From contig DASTPP010000148.1 of NCBI GenBank assembly GCA_035762175.1, positions 19,005 through 83,004 of the forward strand: a DNA stretch of 64,000 nt. The letters are read 5' to 3'. Each line of letters begins with the position of its first letter. The stretch's first letter is position 1. Source of the DNA: DASTPP01 sp035762175. GTDB taxonomy: Bacteria; Myxococcota_A; Polyangia; Polyangiales; Polyangiaceae. Shown here in pieces: positions 36,730-46,202 of this stretch. The notes under the pieces are model-generated. The model did no database searches. It had not been told where the DNA came from and worked only from the letters and a program-made list of their open reading frames with translations. A program made the position numbers and the translations under genes.

Positions 36730-39700
36730 ATGCTCTCGCGCCTCGTCCTCACGAGCATCCGTCACCGCTATCTGTTCGCGGGGCTGCTCGCGGCCCTGCT
36801 CGCCGTCGGCGCCGTCGCCGCCAAGCGGCTGAAGATCGACGCCATGCCCGACGTGTCGACCATTCAGGTCGACGTCATCACGCAGGCGGCCGGGCTGTCG
36901 CCGCTCGAGGTCGAGCGCACGGTGACCTTTCCGATCGAGAACGCGCTCAACGGCGTGCCGCGCGGCGTTCTCGTGCGCAGCGTCTCGCGCTTCGGCCTCT
37001 CGGCCGTGACGCTCGTGTTCGAGGACGGCACCGACGTGTGGTTCGCGCGCCAGATGGTGCTCGAGCGGCTGCGGCAGGTGCAGGGGCAGCTGCCGCCGGC
37101 GGCCGAAACGCCCGAACTCGGGCCCGTGTCGACGGGGCTCGGCACCATCTACCGCTTCGTGGTCAAGAGCGAGCAGCACTCGGCGATGCAGCTGCGCACG
37201 CTGCTCGACTGGGAGATCGTGCCCAAGTTGCGCAGCGTGCCCGGCGTCATCGAAGTCAACACGATGGGCGGCCAGCTCAAGCAGTACCAGGTCGTCGTCG
37301 ACCGGGCCCGGCTCGGCGCGCACGGGCTCGGCCTCGAGGCGGTCATCGAGGCGCTGCGCAAGGCGAACCAGAACGTGGGCGGCGGCTACGTCGAGCGGCG
37401 CGGCGAGTCGTTTACCATCCGCGGCCAGGGGCTGCTGAAGAACGAGGCCGAGATCGGCGACGTGGTCGTGCGCGCCGGGCCGGGCGGCGCCGCCTTGCTG
37501 GTGCGGCACGTGGCCGACGTGCGCGTCGACGCGGCGCTGCGCTACGGGGTCATCACGCACAACGGCGAAGGCGAGGCCGTCACGGGCATCGTGATGATGC
37601 TGCTCGGGGCCAACAGCCGCGACGTCGTGCACGCGGTCAAGGCGCGCATGGCCGAGATCGAGGCCGCCCTGCCCGCTGGCGTCCGCGTCGAGGTCGTCTA
37701 CGACCGGGCCGAGTTCGTCGGGCGCACGCTCACCACGGTGGCGCACAACCTGCTCGAGGGCGTGTTGGTCGTGACCGCCGTGCTCGCGCTCATGCTCGGC
37801 ACGTTGCGCGGGGCGTTCGTCGCGGCGCTAGGCATCCCGGCGTCGATGTCGGTCGCGCTCGTGGGCATGCACGCGTTCGGCATCACGGGCGACTTGATGA
37901 GCCTCGGTGCGATCGACTTCGGCTTCTTGGTCGACGGGCCCGTCGTCATCCTGGAGGCGGTGATGGCGGTGACGGCCGGGCGCCGGCTGGCGGCCGAGGC
38001 GCGCGCCCGCGAGTACGGGCGGGCGGCCGAGCGGGTGGCCTCGCCGGTGGCCGTCTCGGTGGCCATCATCATGCTCGTGTACGTGCCCCTGCTCGCGCTC
38101 GAAGGCGTCGAGGGCAAGATGTTCCGCCCGATGGCGCTCACCATGGCCTGCGCGCTCTTCGGCGCGCTCGCGTACACGGTGCTGTTCTTCCCGGCGCTGC
38201 TCGCGCTGGCCGTGACGCCGGCGGGGGGCCACGGCCCGGGGTGGCTCGCGTCGGTCGAGGCGCTCTACGCCCGGCTCTTGCCCTGGGCGGTGCGCCGGCG
38301 GTGGGAGCTGCTCGGGGCGAGCGGGGCCGCGCTCGTCGCGACGGGCTGGGCGTTCGGCGGCGCGGGGGCCGAGTTCGTGCCGCGCATCTTCGAAGGCGAC
38401 GCGGTGGTGGCGATGCGCCGCGCCCCCAGCATCGGCCTCGACGAGGCGAGAAAGCTCGACCTGGCGGCCGAGAAGGTGCTGCTCGGGTTCCCCGAGGTCG
38501 AGCAGGCGCTCGGGCAGACGGGCCGGGCCGAACTCGCCATCGACTCGGTCGGCAACGACAACACCGACATCCTCGCGCCGCTCAAGCCGCTCGCCGAGTG
38601 GACGAGCGCGGCCGACTTCGACGAGCTGTCGGAGCTCATCAAGGACCGCATCGAGACCGAGGTCCCCGGCACGTTCGTCTCGGTCTCGCAGCCCATCGAA
38701 GACCTGACCAACCAGCTCATCAGCGGCTCGCGCGCCGACGTGTCGATCAAGCTCTTCGGCCCCGATCTCGACGAGCTCGTGCGGGCCTCGAACCTCGTCG
38801 GCGAGCGGGTGGGCCGCATCCGCGGCACGGGCGACCTGCGAATCGAGCGCGTGACGGGGCAGCCGGTCATCACGGCGACGGCCGACCGGGCGCGCATGGC
38901 CCGCCACGGCGTCACGGTCGAGGAGGCGTTCCACGTGCTCGCCGCCGCGCGCGAGGGCGTGCGCGTCGGCGACGTGTACGAGCAGCACCGCAAGTTCGAG
39001 CTCCGCGTGCTCGAGCCGAGCGCCGAGCCGAGCGCGGCCTCGATCGGCGACCTCTTCGTGACGGCCGCCGGCGGCCGCAACGTGCCGCTGCACGAGGTCA
39101 TGGCGCTCGAGGAGGGCGACGGGCCGGCGGTCGTGCGGCGCGAGAACCGCGAGCGCCTCCTGCGCATCGACGTCAACCTGCGCGGGCGCGATCTCTTGTC
39201 CTGGGTCGGCGAGGCCAAGCGCGCCGTGGCCGCCGACGTGCCGCTCAAGAGCGGCTACCGCGTCGAGTGGGGCGGGCAGTTCGAGAACTTCGAGCGCGCC
39301 TCGGCCCGCCTCGCGGTGGTCGTGCCGGCCGTGGTGGGCATCATCCTCGGCATGCTCTTCGGGATGTTCAAAAACGCCCGCTTCGCCCTCGCCGTCTTCG
39401 CCATGGTGCCCTTCGCCGCCACCGGAGGCATGCTCGGGCTGCTGGCGCGAGGGCTGCCGTTCAGCCTGCCGGCCGCGGTCGGCTTCATCGCCCTCGGGGG
39501 CCTGTCGGTGCTCAACGGGGTGGTGATCGCGAACGAGGTGCGGCGCCGCCGCGTCGAAGGCGCGTCGCTCGCCGACGCGATCGAGGGCGGGGCGCTGCAC
39601 TCGACGCGGGCGGTGCTCACGACGGGCGCGGTGGCGGCGCTGGGCTTCCTGCCGATGGCGCTCTCGCAGGGGGCGGGCGCCGAGGTGCAGCGACCGCTCG

Positions 39701-39861
39701 CCACGGTGGTCATCGTCGGCATCGGGCTGAGCACGGCGCTCACGCTGCTGCTCCTGCCGGGCGCATTGGCCGTGGCCCTGCGGGGCTGGGCGCCCGCGCC
39801 GGCGGGAAACGTCGGGCCGGCGAGTGACGCCGGCGCGCCCGAACCGGCGCCGGCGGAGTGA
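36730..39861 (+). CDS. HME-type RND heavy-metal efflux pump (CzcA/CusA-like)
   Basis: 1043 residues, 12-TM RND. The porter begins KIDAMPDVSTIQVDVITQAAGLSPLEVERTVTFPIENALNGVP, a clear HME signature. TM4 reads IDFGFLVDGPVVILEAVMAV with the single proton-relay Asp (D402). The central segment IEDLTNQLISGSRADVSIKLFGPDL aligns with the R(S/A)DV.VK..G region of CzcA/CnrA rather than the Met-bearing CusA version, so a divalent cation is more likely than Cu+/Ag+. This is inference. No adaptor or outer-membrane channel gene is adjacent, so it must borrow partners. A CusR-like box precedes it and a TSP3/beta-barrel protein follows by 4 bp. Confidence 0.9.
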   Translation: MLSRLVLTSIRHRYLFAGLLAALLAVGAVAAKRLKIDAMPDVSTIQVDVITQAAGLSPLEVERTVTFPIENALNGVPRGVLVRSVSRFGLSAVTLVFEDGTDVWFARQMVLERLRQVQGQLPPAAETPELGPVSTGLGTIYRFVVKSEQHSAMQLRTLLDWEIVPKLRSVPGVIEVNTMGGQLKQYQVVVDRARLGAHGLGLEAVIEALRKANQNVGGGYVERRGESFTIRGQGLLKNEAEIGDVVVRAGPGGAALLVRHVADVRVDAALRYGVITHNGEGEAVTGIVMMLLGANSRDVVHAVKARMAEIEAALPAGVRVEVVYDRAEFVGRTLTTVAHNLLEGVLVVTAVLALMLGTLRGAFVAALGIPASMSVALVGMHAFGITGDLMSLGAIDFGFLVDGPVVILEAVMAVTAGRRLAAEARAREYGRAAERVASPVAVSVAIIMLVYVPLLALEGVEGKMFRPMALTMACALFGALAYTVLFFPALLALAVTPAGGHGPGWLASVEALYARLLPWAVRRRWELLGASGAALVATGWAFGGAGAEFVPRIFEGDAVVAMRRAPSIGLDEARKLDLAAEKVLLGFPEVEQALGQTGRAELAIDSVGNDNTDILAPLKPLAEWTSAADFDELSELIKDRIETEVPGTFVSVSQPIEDLTNQLISGSRADVSIKLFGPDLDELVRASNLVGERVGRIRGTGDLRIERVTGQPVITATADRARMARHGVTVEEAFHVLAAAREGVRVGDVYEQHRKFELRVLEPSAEPSAASIGDLFVTAAGGRNVPLHEVMALEEGDGPAVVRRENRERLLRIDVNLRGRDLLSWVGEAKRAVAADVPLKSGYRVEWGGQFENFERASARLAVVVPAVVGIILGMLFGMFKNARFALAVFAMVPFAATGGMLGLLARGLPFSLPAAVGFIALGGLSVLNGVVIANEVRRRRVEGASLADAIEGGALHSTRAVLTTGAVAALGFLPMALSQGAGAEVQRPLATVVIVGIGLSTALTLLLLPGALAVALRGWAPAPAGNVGPASDAGAPEPAPAE

Positions 39862-39865
39862 CACG

Positions 39866-41200
39866 ATGGGCGCGCTCGGTACGAAGCGGCCTGCGGCCGA
39901 GCGCGCCCCGGCGGGGGCCGCCCCCGGGCCGGCGGGGAGCGCTTCGGGACGGCACCGGGCGTGGGTCGGCGGGCTCGCGTCGCTCGCCCTCGTCGCGTCC
40001 GCGGGCCTGGCCCAACGGTCGGCGATCCGCTGCTGGGTCCCGGGGCCGACGCTCGCCATTCGCGCGCCCGAGCCGTCGCGCGCCGATAACGATCGACGGG
40101 ATAGCGACTGCGACGGCCTGTCCGACGCGGAAGAGTTCGCGTCCGGTGCGGCCGGCGCCGGCACCGATCCGGGCGACTGGGACACCGACGGCGACGGCGT
40201 CGCGGACGGCGTCGAGCTGGGGCGGGCCGCGCCCGTCGACGCGGCGTGCGCGACGACATGGGTCGACGCCGACCCGACCACCCGGACCGACCCCACGTCG
40301 CCCGATAGCGACGGCGATGCGTTGCCCGACGGGCTCGAAGACCGAAACGGCAATGGCCGCGTCGACCCGGGCGAGACCGACCCGGGCGAGCTCGACACCG
40401 ACGGCGACGGGCTGCCCGACGGCGCCGAAGACCGCAACGGCAACGCGCGGCTCGACGCCGGCGAAACCAGCCCGCTGCGGCCCGACACCGACGGCGACGG
40501 CCAGGCCGACGGCGTCGAAGTCGCACGCGGCACCGACCCGAGGCGCCCCGACGCGATCGCCTTTCCCGAGCCCATGGTCTACGATCTCGTGCGGGGCCTG
40601 GGCGCGCACCGCGGCGAGTTCGAGGCGAACGTGCTGTTTCAGGCGGCACCGTCGCGCCGGCTCGGAGGCCTACTTTGGTCGCCCGAGGTCGAGTACGCCT
40701 TCGCCGAAGGGCACGCCCTCGAGCTTGAGGTGCCGATGGCGTCCGGCAAGCTCCACGCCTTGAAGTTCGGCGCCCAGGGCACGCTCGGCGCGAGCCATCG
40801 GCTCGGGGCCGCTCACGGGTGGCAGGGCCTCGTCGAATACGTCCCCGCCGAGAAGGGCTGGCTCGGGTCGCTGACGCACGTCGGCGCCTTGCGGCTCGGC
40901 GGCCCGTGGTCGGCCGTGACGATCGTCGGGGCGCAGTACGATCGCAAGCCCCTCGCCGGAGAGCGCGCCCTGCGCCTCGTGGCGAACGCGAGCGTATTTG
41001 CCGAATCGAACGCGCAGCTCACCTGGGGCCTCGAGGGGAACCTGAGAGCCGGCGGCCCGGGCCGCCTCGACTGGCTCGTGATGCCGCAGGCGCACGTGCA
41101 GTTGCGCCCCAAATGGCGCCTACAGGCCGGCCTGGGCGTAGGTCGAGCCGACGAGCGCGTCGACCTGGTCGGCGCGAGTCGACTCGTCGTCGAACTCTGA
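39866..41200 (+). CDS. Outer-membrane protein with TSP3-type Ca-binding repeats
   Basis: 444 residues from ATG 39866, 4 bp after the pump stop, with GGAG upstream. A hydrophobic segment (WVGGLASLALVASAGLA) near 35-50 acts as signal. Residues ~75-235 hold Asp-rich repeats (DSDCDGLSDAEEF; DTDGDGVADGVEL; DSDGDALPDGLEDRNGNG; DTDGDGLPDGAEDRNGNA; DTDGDGQADGVEV) spaced like calcium-binding TSP3 units. The C-terminal ~200 residues alternate hydrophobic and polar residues and end RLVVEL, which suggests a small beta barrel. Tight coupling to the HME pump suggests an envelope role in metal export or binding; this is contextual only. Confidence 0.75.
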   Translation: MGALGTKRPAAERAPAGAAPGPAGSASGRHRAWVGGLASLALVASAGLAQRSAIRCWVPGPTLAIRAPEPSRADNDRRDSDCDGLSDAEEFASGAAGAGTDPGDWDTDGDGVADGVELGRAAPVDAACATTWVDADPTTRTDPTSPDSDGDALPDGLEDRNGNGRVDPGETDPGELDTDGDGLPDGAEDRNGNARLDAGETSPLRPDTDGDGQADGVEVARGTDPRRPDAIAFPEPMVYDLVRGLGAHRGEFEANVLFQAAPSRRLGGLLWSPEVEYAFAEGHALELEVPMASGKLHALKFGAQGTLGASHRLGAAHGWQGLVEYVPAEKGWLGSLTHVGALRLGGPWSAVTIVGAQYDRKPLAGERALRLVANASVFAESNAQLTWGLEGNLRAGGPGRLDWLVMPQAHVQLRPKWRLQAGLGVGRADERVDLVGASRLVVEL

Positions 41201-41379
41201 ACCAGCGACTTTCTCATGGCCCCCTGCTCGCACTGCCTACCGCCGAACGAGGCGCAGGCACGCCCGCCACGCCCGAGCTCGTCCCCGGTTCGGGCACGAA
41301 AGAATGAGCCCTCAATCTCGACGCTCACGCGGCAGCGTCTGCCGTGCCGAACGTCTCGTCGCTCCGGAGCGGAGATGTC

Positions 41380-42678
41380 ATGCGCGCGAAAGTACTCCTG
41401 GCTACCGCGGCCACCCTGGTGGCGTTCGTGATCATCTTCCTTGACGCCACGCTGGCGCTCGAGGGGCATGGCTGGCCGCCCGGCGTTCCGCTCTCTGTGC
41501 TCGCGCTGCCGTTGCTGGCCGCGGCCCATCGGCTCCTGCCGCCGACTTCGCCCGTACCGGGCGTGCCACTTGCGCCCTCGGCGGCCGTGACGGGCCGAGA
41601 AGTTCGGCCGCTCTGCCTTCCGCGCCCGCGCCCCCCAGCCGGCAACGAGGAGCGGGGTGTGGCACATGCTTCCGTCGCTGGCGGCCGAGCGAGGCGGTGC
41701 GAGCGCGCCCTCGCCGGCCTCGCCTTCTTCTGGGCGTTGTCCTTCTCGAGCTCATGGTTCGTAGCGGCCGCGCTACGCGTCCTCGGGTTCACGGCCGAGA
41801 CGACGTCCCTAGGCCCGCGCCTTTTCGCGACATCGCTTCTGTTCGCGCTGACCATGGGCTGGCAGCCCCTCGTGGCGGTGTGGGCGGTACGGCGCTGGGT
41901 CGACCCATCGGACGCACCTGGTCTCGGACTGCGCCGAGCCCCCTGGTCGTTTACCGTCGTCGGGGGCGTCGCCGCCCTCGGCGTCACTGCGCTCGCGGCG
42001 CTCGTGGCGGCGCTCGCCGCCGCCCTCGGTCTCGGGAGCGCCCCGTTGCTGCACGGCGACGCGACCGCCGGCTTTGCCGCCGACGTCCGCCCGGCCTGGG
42101 CGCTCGCGTCACTCGCGCTCACCTTCTTCGGCACCCTCGTACTCGTCTGGGCGCAATCGCTCGCCGAGGAGGTCGCCTGGCGGGGCTACGTCTTGCCACG
42201 GATGATGGAGCGACTGGGCGCCTGGCGCGGCCTGGTCTCGCACGGTGCGGCCTGGGGGCTCTGGTACGCGCCGGTCCTGTTCTTCGCAACCTACGAGCCG
42301 CTCGCCCCCTCGACGTCGCTCGGCCGCAGCGCGGGCTTCGTGCTGACGTGCGTCCTCCTCGGCACGCTGCTCGGGTGGCTCCGGCTCGCCGCACGGAGCT
42401 TGGTGCCCGCCGTCGTTACGAACGCCGTCCTGACGCTCGCGGCGGGCCTCCCCTCCTTCGTGCACGGTCTGGACGCCGGACTGCGCTCGGCCGCGCTCGG
42501 CCCCGCCGGCTGGCTCGTACTGCTCGCTACGATCGGCGGGCTATCGCTCTCGAGGTGGCGCTCGGCTGTGCGGCCCCCGCCCCCGCTCGCCCCCCTGTCT
42601 GGCGTGAGGCCGGCGCCGCACGCCCTCGTGGTGATCCTTCCGCCGGGAGCGGCCCTGCCAAACCGCCACCTGAACTGA
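41380..42678 (+). CDS. CPBP-family intramembrane metalloprotease
   Basis: 432 residues from ATG 41380, with GGAG five bases upstream; an earlier in-frame GTG is less likely. At least eight hydrophobic helices. The CPBP/Abi motif 1 is present as SLAEEVAWRGYVLPRM (Glu 263-264, Arg 268), motif 2 as HGAAWGLWYAPVLF, and a later Asn in VVTNAVLTLAAG. These residues coordinate metal and catalysis in the Rce1/CPBP family. It may process small membrane substrates or bacteriocin-like peptides. It stands alone between the metal operon and the DUF1275 gene. Confidence 0.85.
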   Translation: MRAKVLLATAATLVAFVIIFLDATLALEGHGWPPGVPLSVLALPLLAAAHRLLPPTSPVPGVPLAPSAAVTGREVRPLCLPRPRPPAGNEERGVAHASVAGGRARRCERALAGLAFFWALSFSSSWFVAAALRVLGFTAETTSLGPRLFATSLLFALTMGWQPLVAVWAVRRWVDPSDAPGLGLRRAPWSFTVVGGVAALGVTALAALVAALAAALGLGSAPLLHGDATAGFAADVRPAWALASLALTFFGTLVLVWAQSLAEEVAWRGYVLPRMMERLGAWRGLVSHGAAWGLWYAPVLFFATYEPLAPSTSLGRSAGFVLTCVLLGTLLGWLRLAARSLVPAVVTNAVLTLAAGLPSFVHGLDAGLRSAALGPAGWLVLLATIGGLSLSRWRSAVRPPPPLAPLSGVRPAPHALVVILPPGAALPNRHLN

Positions 42679-42751
42679 AACACTCGCGCGCGCCGCCGCC
42701 GACTTCGGCCGGGGGCGCGCCCGCCCGCGCAGCGATTCGCGCCCTCGAGCC

Positions 42752-42768
42752 CTGGTATCGAGATTGCC
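42752..42768 (+). promoter_or_regulatory. Possible sigma-54-type promoter upstream of the DUF1275 gene
   Basis: CTGGTATCGAGATTGCC has CTGG and TTGC with GG and GC 12 bases apart. The predicted start leaves a leader of about 70 bases with GGAGGAG before ATG 42849. A chance match cannot be excluded. Confidence 0.3.
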
Positions 42769-42848
42769 TGATGCACCCTTTGAAAGATACGTCCGGACGC
42801 CGCCCCCAGGCGTAGCCGAGGGCCGCGCCCGGGAGGAGACCATACCTT

Positions 42849-43664
42849 ATGCCCGCACCCGCACTGTTCAGGACCGACGACGAAATCTTCGCCCCGCGAC
42901 CCTTGCTCGGGTGGCTGGGTTTTTCGCTGACCGCCGGCTGGGTAAATGCGAGCGCCTTCTTGGCCTGCCGCAACTTCATCAGCCACGTAACGGGCATGGT
43001 GACGAGCCTCGCGCTCGACCTGCCCCGGCTGACGCTGGCTCTCGAGTCCGTGCTCGTGCTCGGCGCGTTCTTGTCCGGCGCGGCGATCGCGGTGCTGGCG
43101 GCCGAGACGTGGCGCGCGCGGCGGCGAATGGCATTCGCTCTGCCCCTGTGGCTCGCGCTCGCGTTGCTCGTCGGGGTCGCCTTGGCCGGGCGCGCCGGTC
43201 TGTTCGGCGAATTCGGCTCGTCGACGAGCGAGGAGGCCGCCCAGGTGAGTCTCGCGATGCTTGGTGCGCTCGCGGCGGCGATGGGCCTGCTCAACGCGTC
43301 GGTCGCGTTGGCGACAGCGAACGCGATTCGGTCCACACACCTGACCGGCCCCGCGACCGATCTGGCGGGCAACCTCGTCCGCGCCGCCCTGGGCTCGGAC
43401 GAAGCCAGCTCGCGCGAGCTCCGGTGGGCGTCGTTGCGCGCGGCGAAGCTCGTCGCCTTCGCGACTGGCGGCGTGGTCGCGGCGGCTTGCGCCGAGCGGC
43501 TGCGCTATGATTTGTTCCTGTTGGCCGCCGTGGCGCTCGCGGCCGCGCTCGGCCTGACGGCCGCCCCCCCGACGAGCCACGCACCGCCGCGGGGTCCGGG
43601 CGGCGCGGCGTTGACGGTGAAGCCCCGACCGACGGCGCGTAGCCCGGGTGCCGCAACTCGGTAG
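42849..43664 (+). CDS. DUF1275 (YoaK-like) membrane protein
   Basis: 271 residues with about six TM helices. It begins LLGWLGFSLTAGWVNASAFLACRNFISHVTGMVTSLALDL, the family's characteristic first helices, and has MGLLNASVALATANAIRSTHLTGPATDLAGNLVRAAL, its second signature. The C-terminal ~35 residues are Pro/Arg-rich. Family function is unknown. GGAGGAG precedes the ATG. Confidence 0.88.
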   Translation: MPAPALFRTDDEIFAPRPLLGWLGFSLTAGWVNASAFLACRNFISHVTGMVTSLALDLPRLTLALESVLVLGAFLSGAAIAVLAAETWRARRRMAFALPLWLALALLVGVALAGRAGLFGEFGSSTSEEAAQVSLAMLGALAAAMGLLNASVALATANAIRSTHLTGPATDLAGNLVRAALGSDEASSRELRWASLRAAKLVAFATGGVVAAACAERLRYDLFLLAAVALAAALGLTAAPPTSHAPPRGPGGAALTVKPRPTARSPGAATR

Positions 43665-43837
43665 GGTGGGCGGCTCAGGCCCGGCAAGCGCGAGCACCAT
43701 GCCGGCGGACGGGTGACCGGCTGGGCGCTTCGGCTCGCGCGGATGTGCCGAACGTGCCGAGAAGCGCAGGGGCATTTCGGAGCGGCAGCGTCGGGCGTTC
43801 GTTTTGCCGCCGTCAAATGAAGCCAGGCCATTGCTAT

Positions 43838-44174
43838 GCGCGACGGCGACCGGCATCGCGGCCGGCCTCGCCGCGGGCGGGCTACTCGGCACCGTGCTGG
43901 CGAGCTACGCCGCGGCGCGCCTCGGCGTGGTCGCCCTGCCGGCCGGCGTCGTCTGGCGGGGTGCTCGTCGCCGGCATCGGCTTCACGACGGCCATCTCCA
44001 TGGCCGGCCTCGCCTTCGAGACCGAGGCGCTCTTGCAGGCCTCGAAGCTCGCCCTGCTCGTCGGCTCGGCGCTCGCGGCCGTCGCGGCCCGCTCGTCGGG
44101 CGGACGAGGGCCGCCGCGCCCGACGCCGGGGCCACGGTCCCCGCCGCCGGGGCCGAAACGTCGTCCGAGCGCTG
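43838..44174 (+). pseudogene. 3' fragment of an nhaA gene, frameshifted
   Basis: Only the last ~110 codons of an NhaA-type gene remain. One frame reads GTVLASYAAARLGVVALPAGVVWRG. Near 43965 a small deletion shifts to another frame reading VLVAGIGFTTAISMAGLAFETEALLQASKLALLVGSALAAVAA. DNA from 44013 to 44100 is almost identical to the intact nhaA at 34013-34100, and both share the SSER-coding end, although the stop codon is changed here. The N-terminal three quarters are missing, so it cannot encode a transporter. Confidence 0.75.
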
Positions 44175-44588
44175 GGCGGCCCCGCGCGGGCGTCACGTGG
44201 CCGGCGCGCCGGCCTTCGGACGTCGGGCGTTCGCGAAGGGGCCTGTCGGCTCGCTCGTGGCCCGGTGCGCGCGTCGCCGTCCCGCGCGGGCGTCGGCGAG
44301 GCCCTCGTTCGAGCCTCCGTCGCTCGGGCGCGTCCGGGCGAGCGCCGGCGTTGGCGCCTAGCACGCGGGGCGGGTGGCGCTATGGTTAGGGCGGTGGCGC
44401 CCCCGCCGGCGAGCTCATGCCGATGGCCAGCACCCGGCCTTGGTAGCCCGCCCGCGACACGTGAGACGATCGTCAGCCTCCGGGCAGTTCGCGCCGCCCG
44501 CGGCGCCGGCTGCCCCGCCGCGGAGGACGAGCTCATCGGGCTCTGGCCCGAGGGCCGGCGTGGGCCGGAAGCGACGAGGGGGCGAGCC
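44175..44588. other. Gap between the nhaA remnant and the IS-disrupted gene
   Basis: About 410 bp with no gene recognised; all frames are Arg/Ala/Pro-rich without start signals. Probably decayed sequence associated with the neighbouring rearrangements. Confidence 0.35.
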
Positions 44589-44759
44589 TTGGACCCGGCC
44601 GTCGTTACCCTGCTAGCAGCCGGCGTGCTCGGGGCGGGCGTCTCGGCCGCACTCCGTCTCTGGGAGCTCGGCACCGCCCCGGCCCTCGACCGGGCCTGGA
44701 CCGAGGCGGCGCGCCGCGTCGGCGGGCGGGTGTTCGTCGAGCCGCCGACCTTTTAGAGC
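44589..44759 (+). pseudogene. 5' part of an uncharacterised gene, split by the IS element
   Basis: From TTG 44589 (GAGGGGG upstream) the frame reads LDPAVVTLLAAGVLGAGVSAALRLWELGTAPALDRAWTEAARRVGGRVFVEPPTF and meets TAG at 44754-44756, inside the 11-bp target duplication. The first helix may be a membrane anchor. The continuation lies beyond the IS at 46233 in the same frame. Because the TAG is in both copies of the duplication, the restored gene would also be interrupted, so it may already have been inactive before insertion. Confidence 0.5.
44749..44759. repeat. Left target-site duplication of the IS element
   Basis: CCTTTTAGAGC, identical to 46222-46232. An 11-bp duplication is typical of IS4-group insertions. 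Identity indicates a fairly recent event. Confidence 0.85.
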
Positions 44760-46159
44760 CACCCCTTTAAACGCGGTCTTTTCTCGTCGTCGACCGTCCC
44801 TGCGGCGAGCACGCGGGCGGTGGCGACCTGCCGGCGTACTTCGCTCGCCGGGACGTAGCCTTTCTTCTTCCTTGGCTTCGGCTCGCGCGGGTGCTTGCGC
44901 AACGTCCGCGGGTCGACCTTTCGGGCCATCGTCAGGAGCGTGCGCGCGAACGCCTCCTCGCTTTGGCCGGCGTACCGCGCCCAGTACGCCTCGGGCACCG
45001 CGATCGCGAGCCCCTCGTAGGTCGCGCGCAGGTCGGCCGCGAGGTAGAAGGACGACAGCTCGGGCGTGCTCGGCGCCGGGTGCGCCCTCTCGACCGCCGC
45101 TTGCAGCAGCGCCAGCACGTCGTACGCGACCAGGGCGACGCAAAAAGCCAAGAGCGCGCCCCCGGGCGTGCCCAGGCTACGCACCTCGCTCGCGAGCGCC
45201 GCCTCGAGCCGGCCGAACAGGCCCTCCACGCGCCAGCGGTGGCCGTACAGCCGGGCGAGCGCGGTCGCGCTCGCGCGCGACGCGGGCACGTTCGTCAGCA
45301 ACCGCAGCACCGTGTCGCCGTCGCCGGTCGGGGCATCGAGTTCGAGCTCGAGCCGCCGCAGCCGCAGCACGCCGCCCTCGCCCTTGCCGTCCGGGATCGA
45401 CACCGGTTGCTCGTAGACGACGCCGGTCTCGGCGCGCCCGACCCGGCGGCGCTCGCCCTCGACCTTCGGCGCGGGGGTGTGCGGCGCCTCGCGCACGAGT
45501 ACGAACGCGCCTCGGGCGACGAAGCCGAGCACGATGGCCCGGGTGCTGAAGGCGCGGTCGGCGACCCACAGCGACTCGGCCTCGACCTCGGGCATCAGGT
45601 GCCCGAGCAGGCCGCTCTCGTGGTCGTGGGCGTCGGGCCACGGCAGCACGTCGGCCACCAGGTCGCGCTCCGGATCGTAGACGACCAGCGACTGGCCGGG
45701 CATGGCCGCGCCGCGGAAGCCGCGCAAGGGCCCGAGGCGCTTCTCGCTCGCGGGCAAGTCGTTGCCGTCGACGATTCGCACCGCGAACCCCTGGCAGAGC
45801 GGCACCTCGGTGCGCCCGAGCGCGTCGTAGACGGGGGCGAGCCGGGCGTAGGCGCCGCGCACCAAGGCGCGCAGCACGGCCGGCTCGGTGCGCCGGACCT
45901 TGCCGTAGAGCGCCTGCACCGAGACGGGCAGGCCCTGCCGTTGGGCGGCCGCGTGCAGCGAGGGGCGCTGGCCGAGCACGACCTGGCTGGTCAGGTCGAC
46001 GACCGAGGAGAACAGCAGCGTGTGCTGGTATTGGCCTTCGGCGTGCTCGGCGAAGAGCTGTTCGACCCAGGTGGGGTCGCACACGCGGTCGAGCACGAGC
46101 CGCGCCATCACCGTCAGCGGGCTCTTGGTGAGAAAACGGTCAACGACGGCCTCAAACAT
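44753..46159 (-). CDS. IS4-family transposase
   Basis: 468 residues, DDE-type. Catalytic residues by position and context are D131 in RIVDGNDLP, D201 in WVADRAFST and E312 in the signature YGHRWRVEGLFGRLE (the IS4 Y-x2-R-x3-E pattern). An N-terminal helical domain and a Lys/Arg-rich C terminus complete the protein. The stop codon lies in the left flank just beyond the inverted repeat, at the TTTTAGAGCC boundary, so the gene borrows its last codons from the element edge and target duplication. No frameshift is seen, so the protein is probably functional. Confidence 0.92.
   Translation of the reverse strand: MFEAVVDRFLTKSPLTVMARLVLDRVCDPTWVEQLFAEHAEGQYQHTLLFSSVVDLTSQVVLGQRPSLHAAAQRQGLPVSVQALYGKVRRTEPAVLRALVRGAYARLAPVYDALGRTEVPLCQGFAVRIVDGNDLPASEKRLGPLRGFRGAAMPGQSLVVYDPERDLVADVLPWPDAHDHESGLLGHLMPEVEAESLWVADRAFSTRAIVLGFVARGAFVLVREAPHTPAPKVEGERRRVGRAETGVVYEQPVSIPDGKGEGGVLRLRRLELELDAPTGDGDTVLRLLTNVPASRASATALARLYGHRWRVEGLFGRLEAALASEVRSLGTPGGALLAFCVALVAYDVLALLQAAVERAHPAPSTPELSSFYLAADLRATYEGLAIAVPEAYWARYAGQSEEAFARTLLTMARKVDPRTLRKHPREPKPRKKKGYVPASEVRRQVATARVLAAGTVDDEKRPRLKGWL
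44760..44778. repeat. Left terminal inverted repeat of the IS element
   Basis: CACCCCTTTAAACGCGGTC pairs with the right end with two mismatches over 19 bases. Confidence 0.8.
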
Positions 46160-46202
46160 CGGGGTACTCCGGGTCCGGCCCCCCCAAGCCTGCCCCGAGA
46201 AA

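Noticed and set aside
36642..39827. Frame of over 1000 codons overlapping the HME pump in another phase
   Set aside because: Arg/Ala/Gly-rich shadow of the pump gene with no family features.
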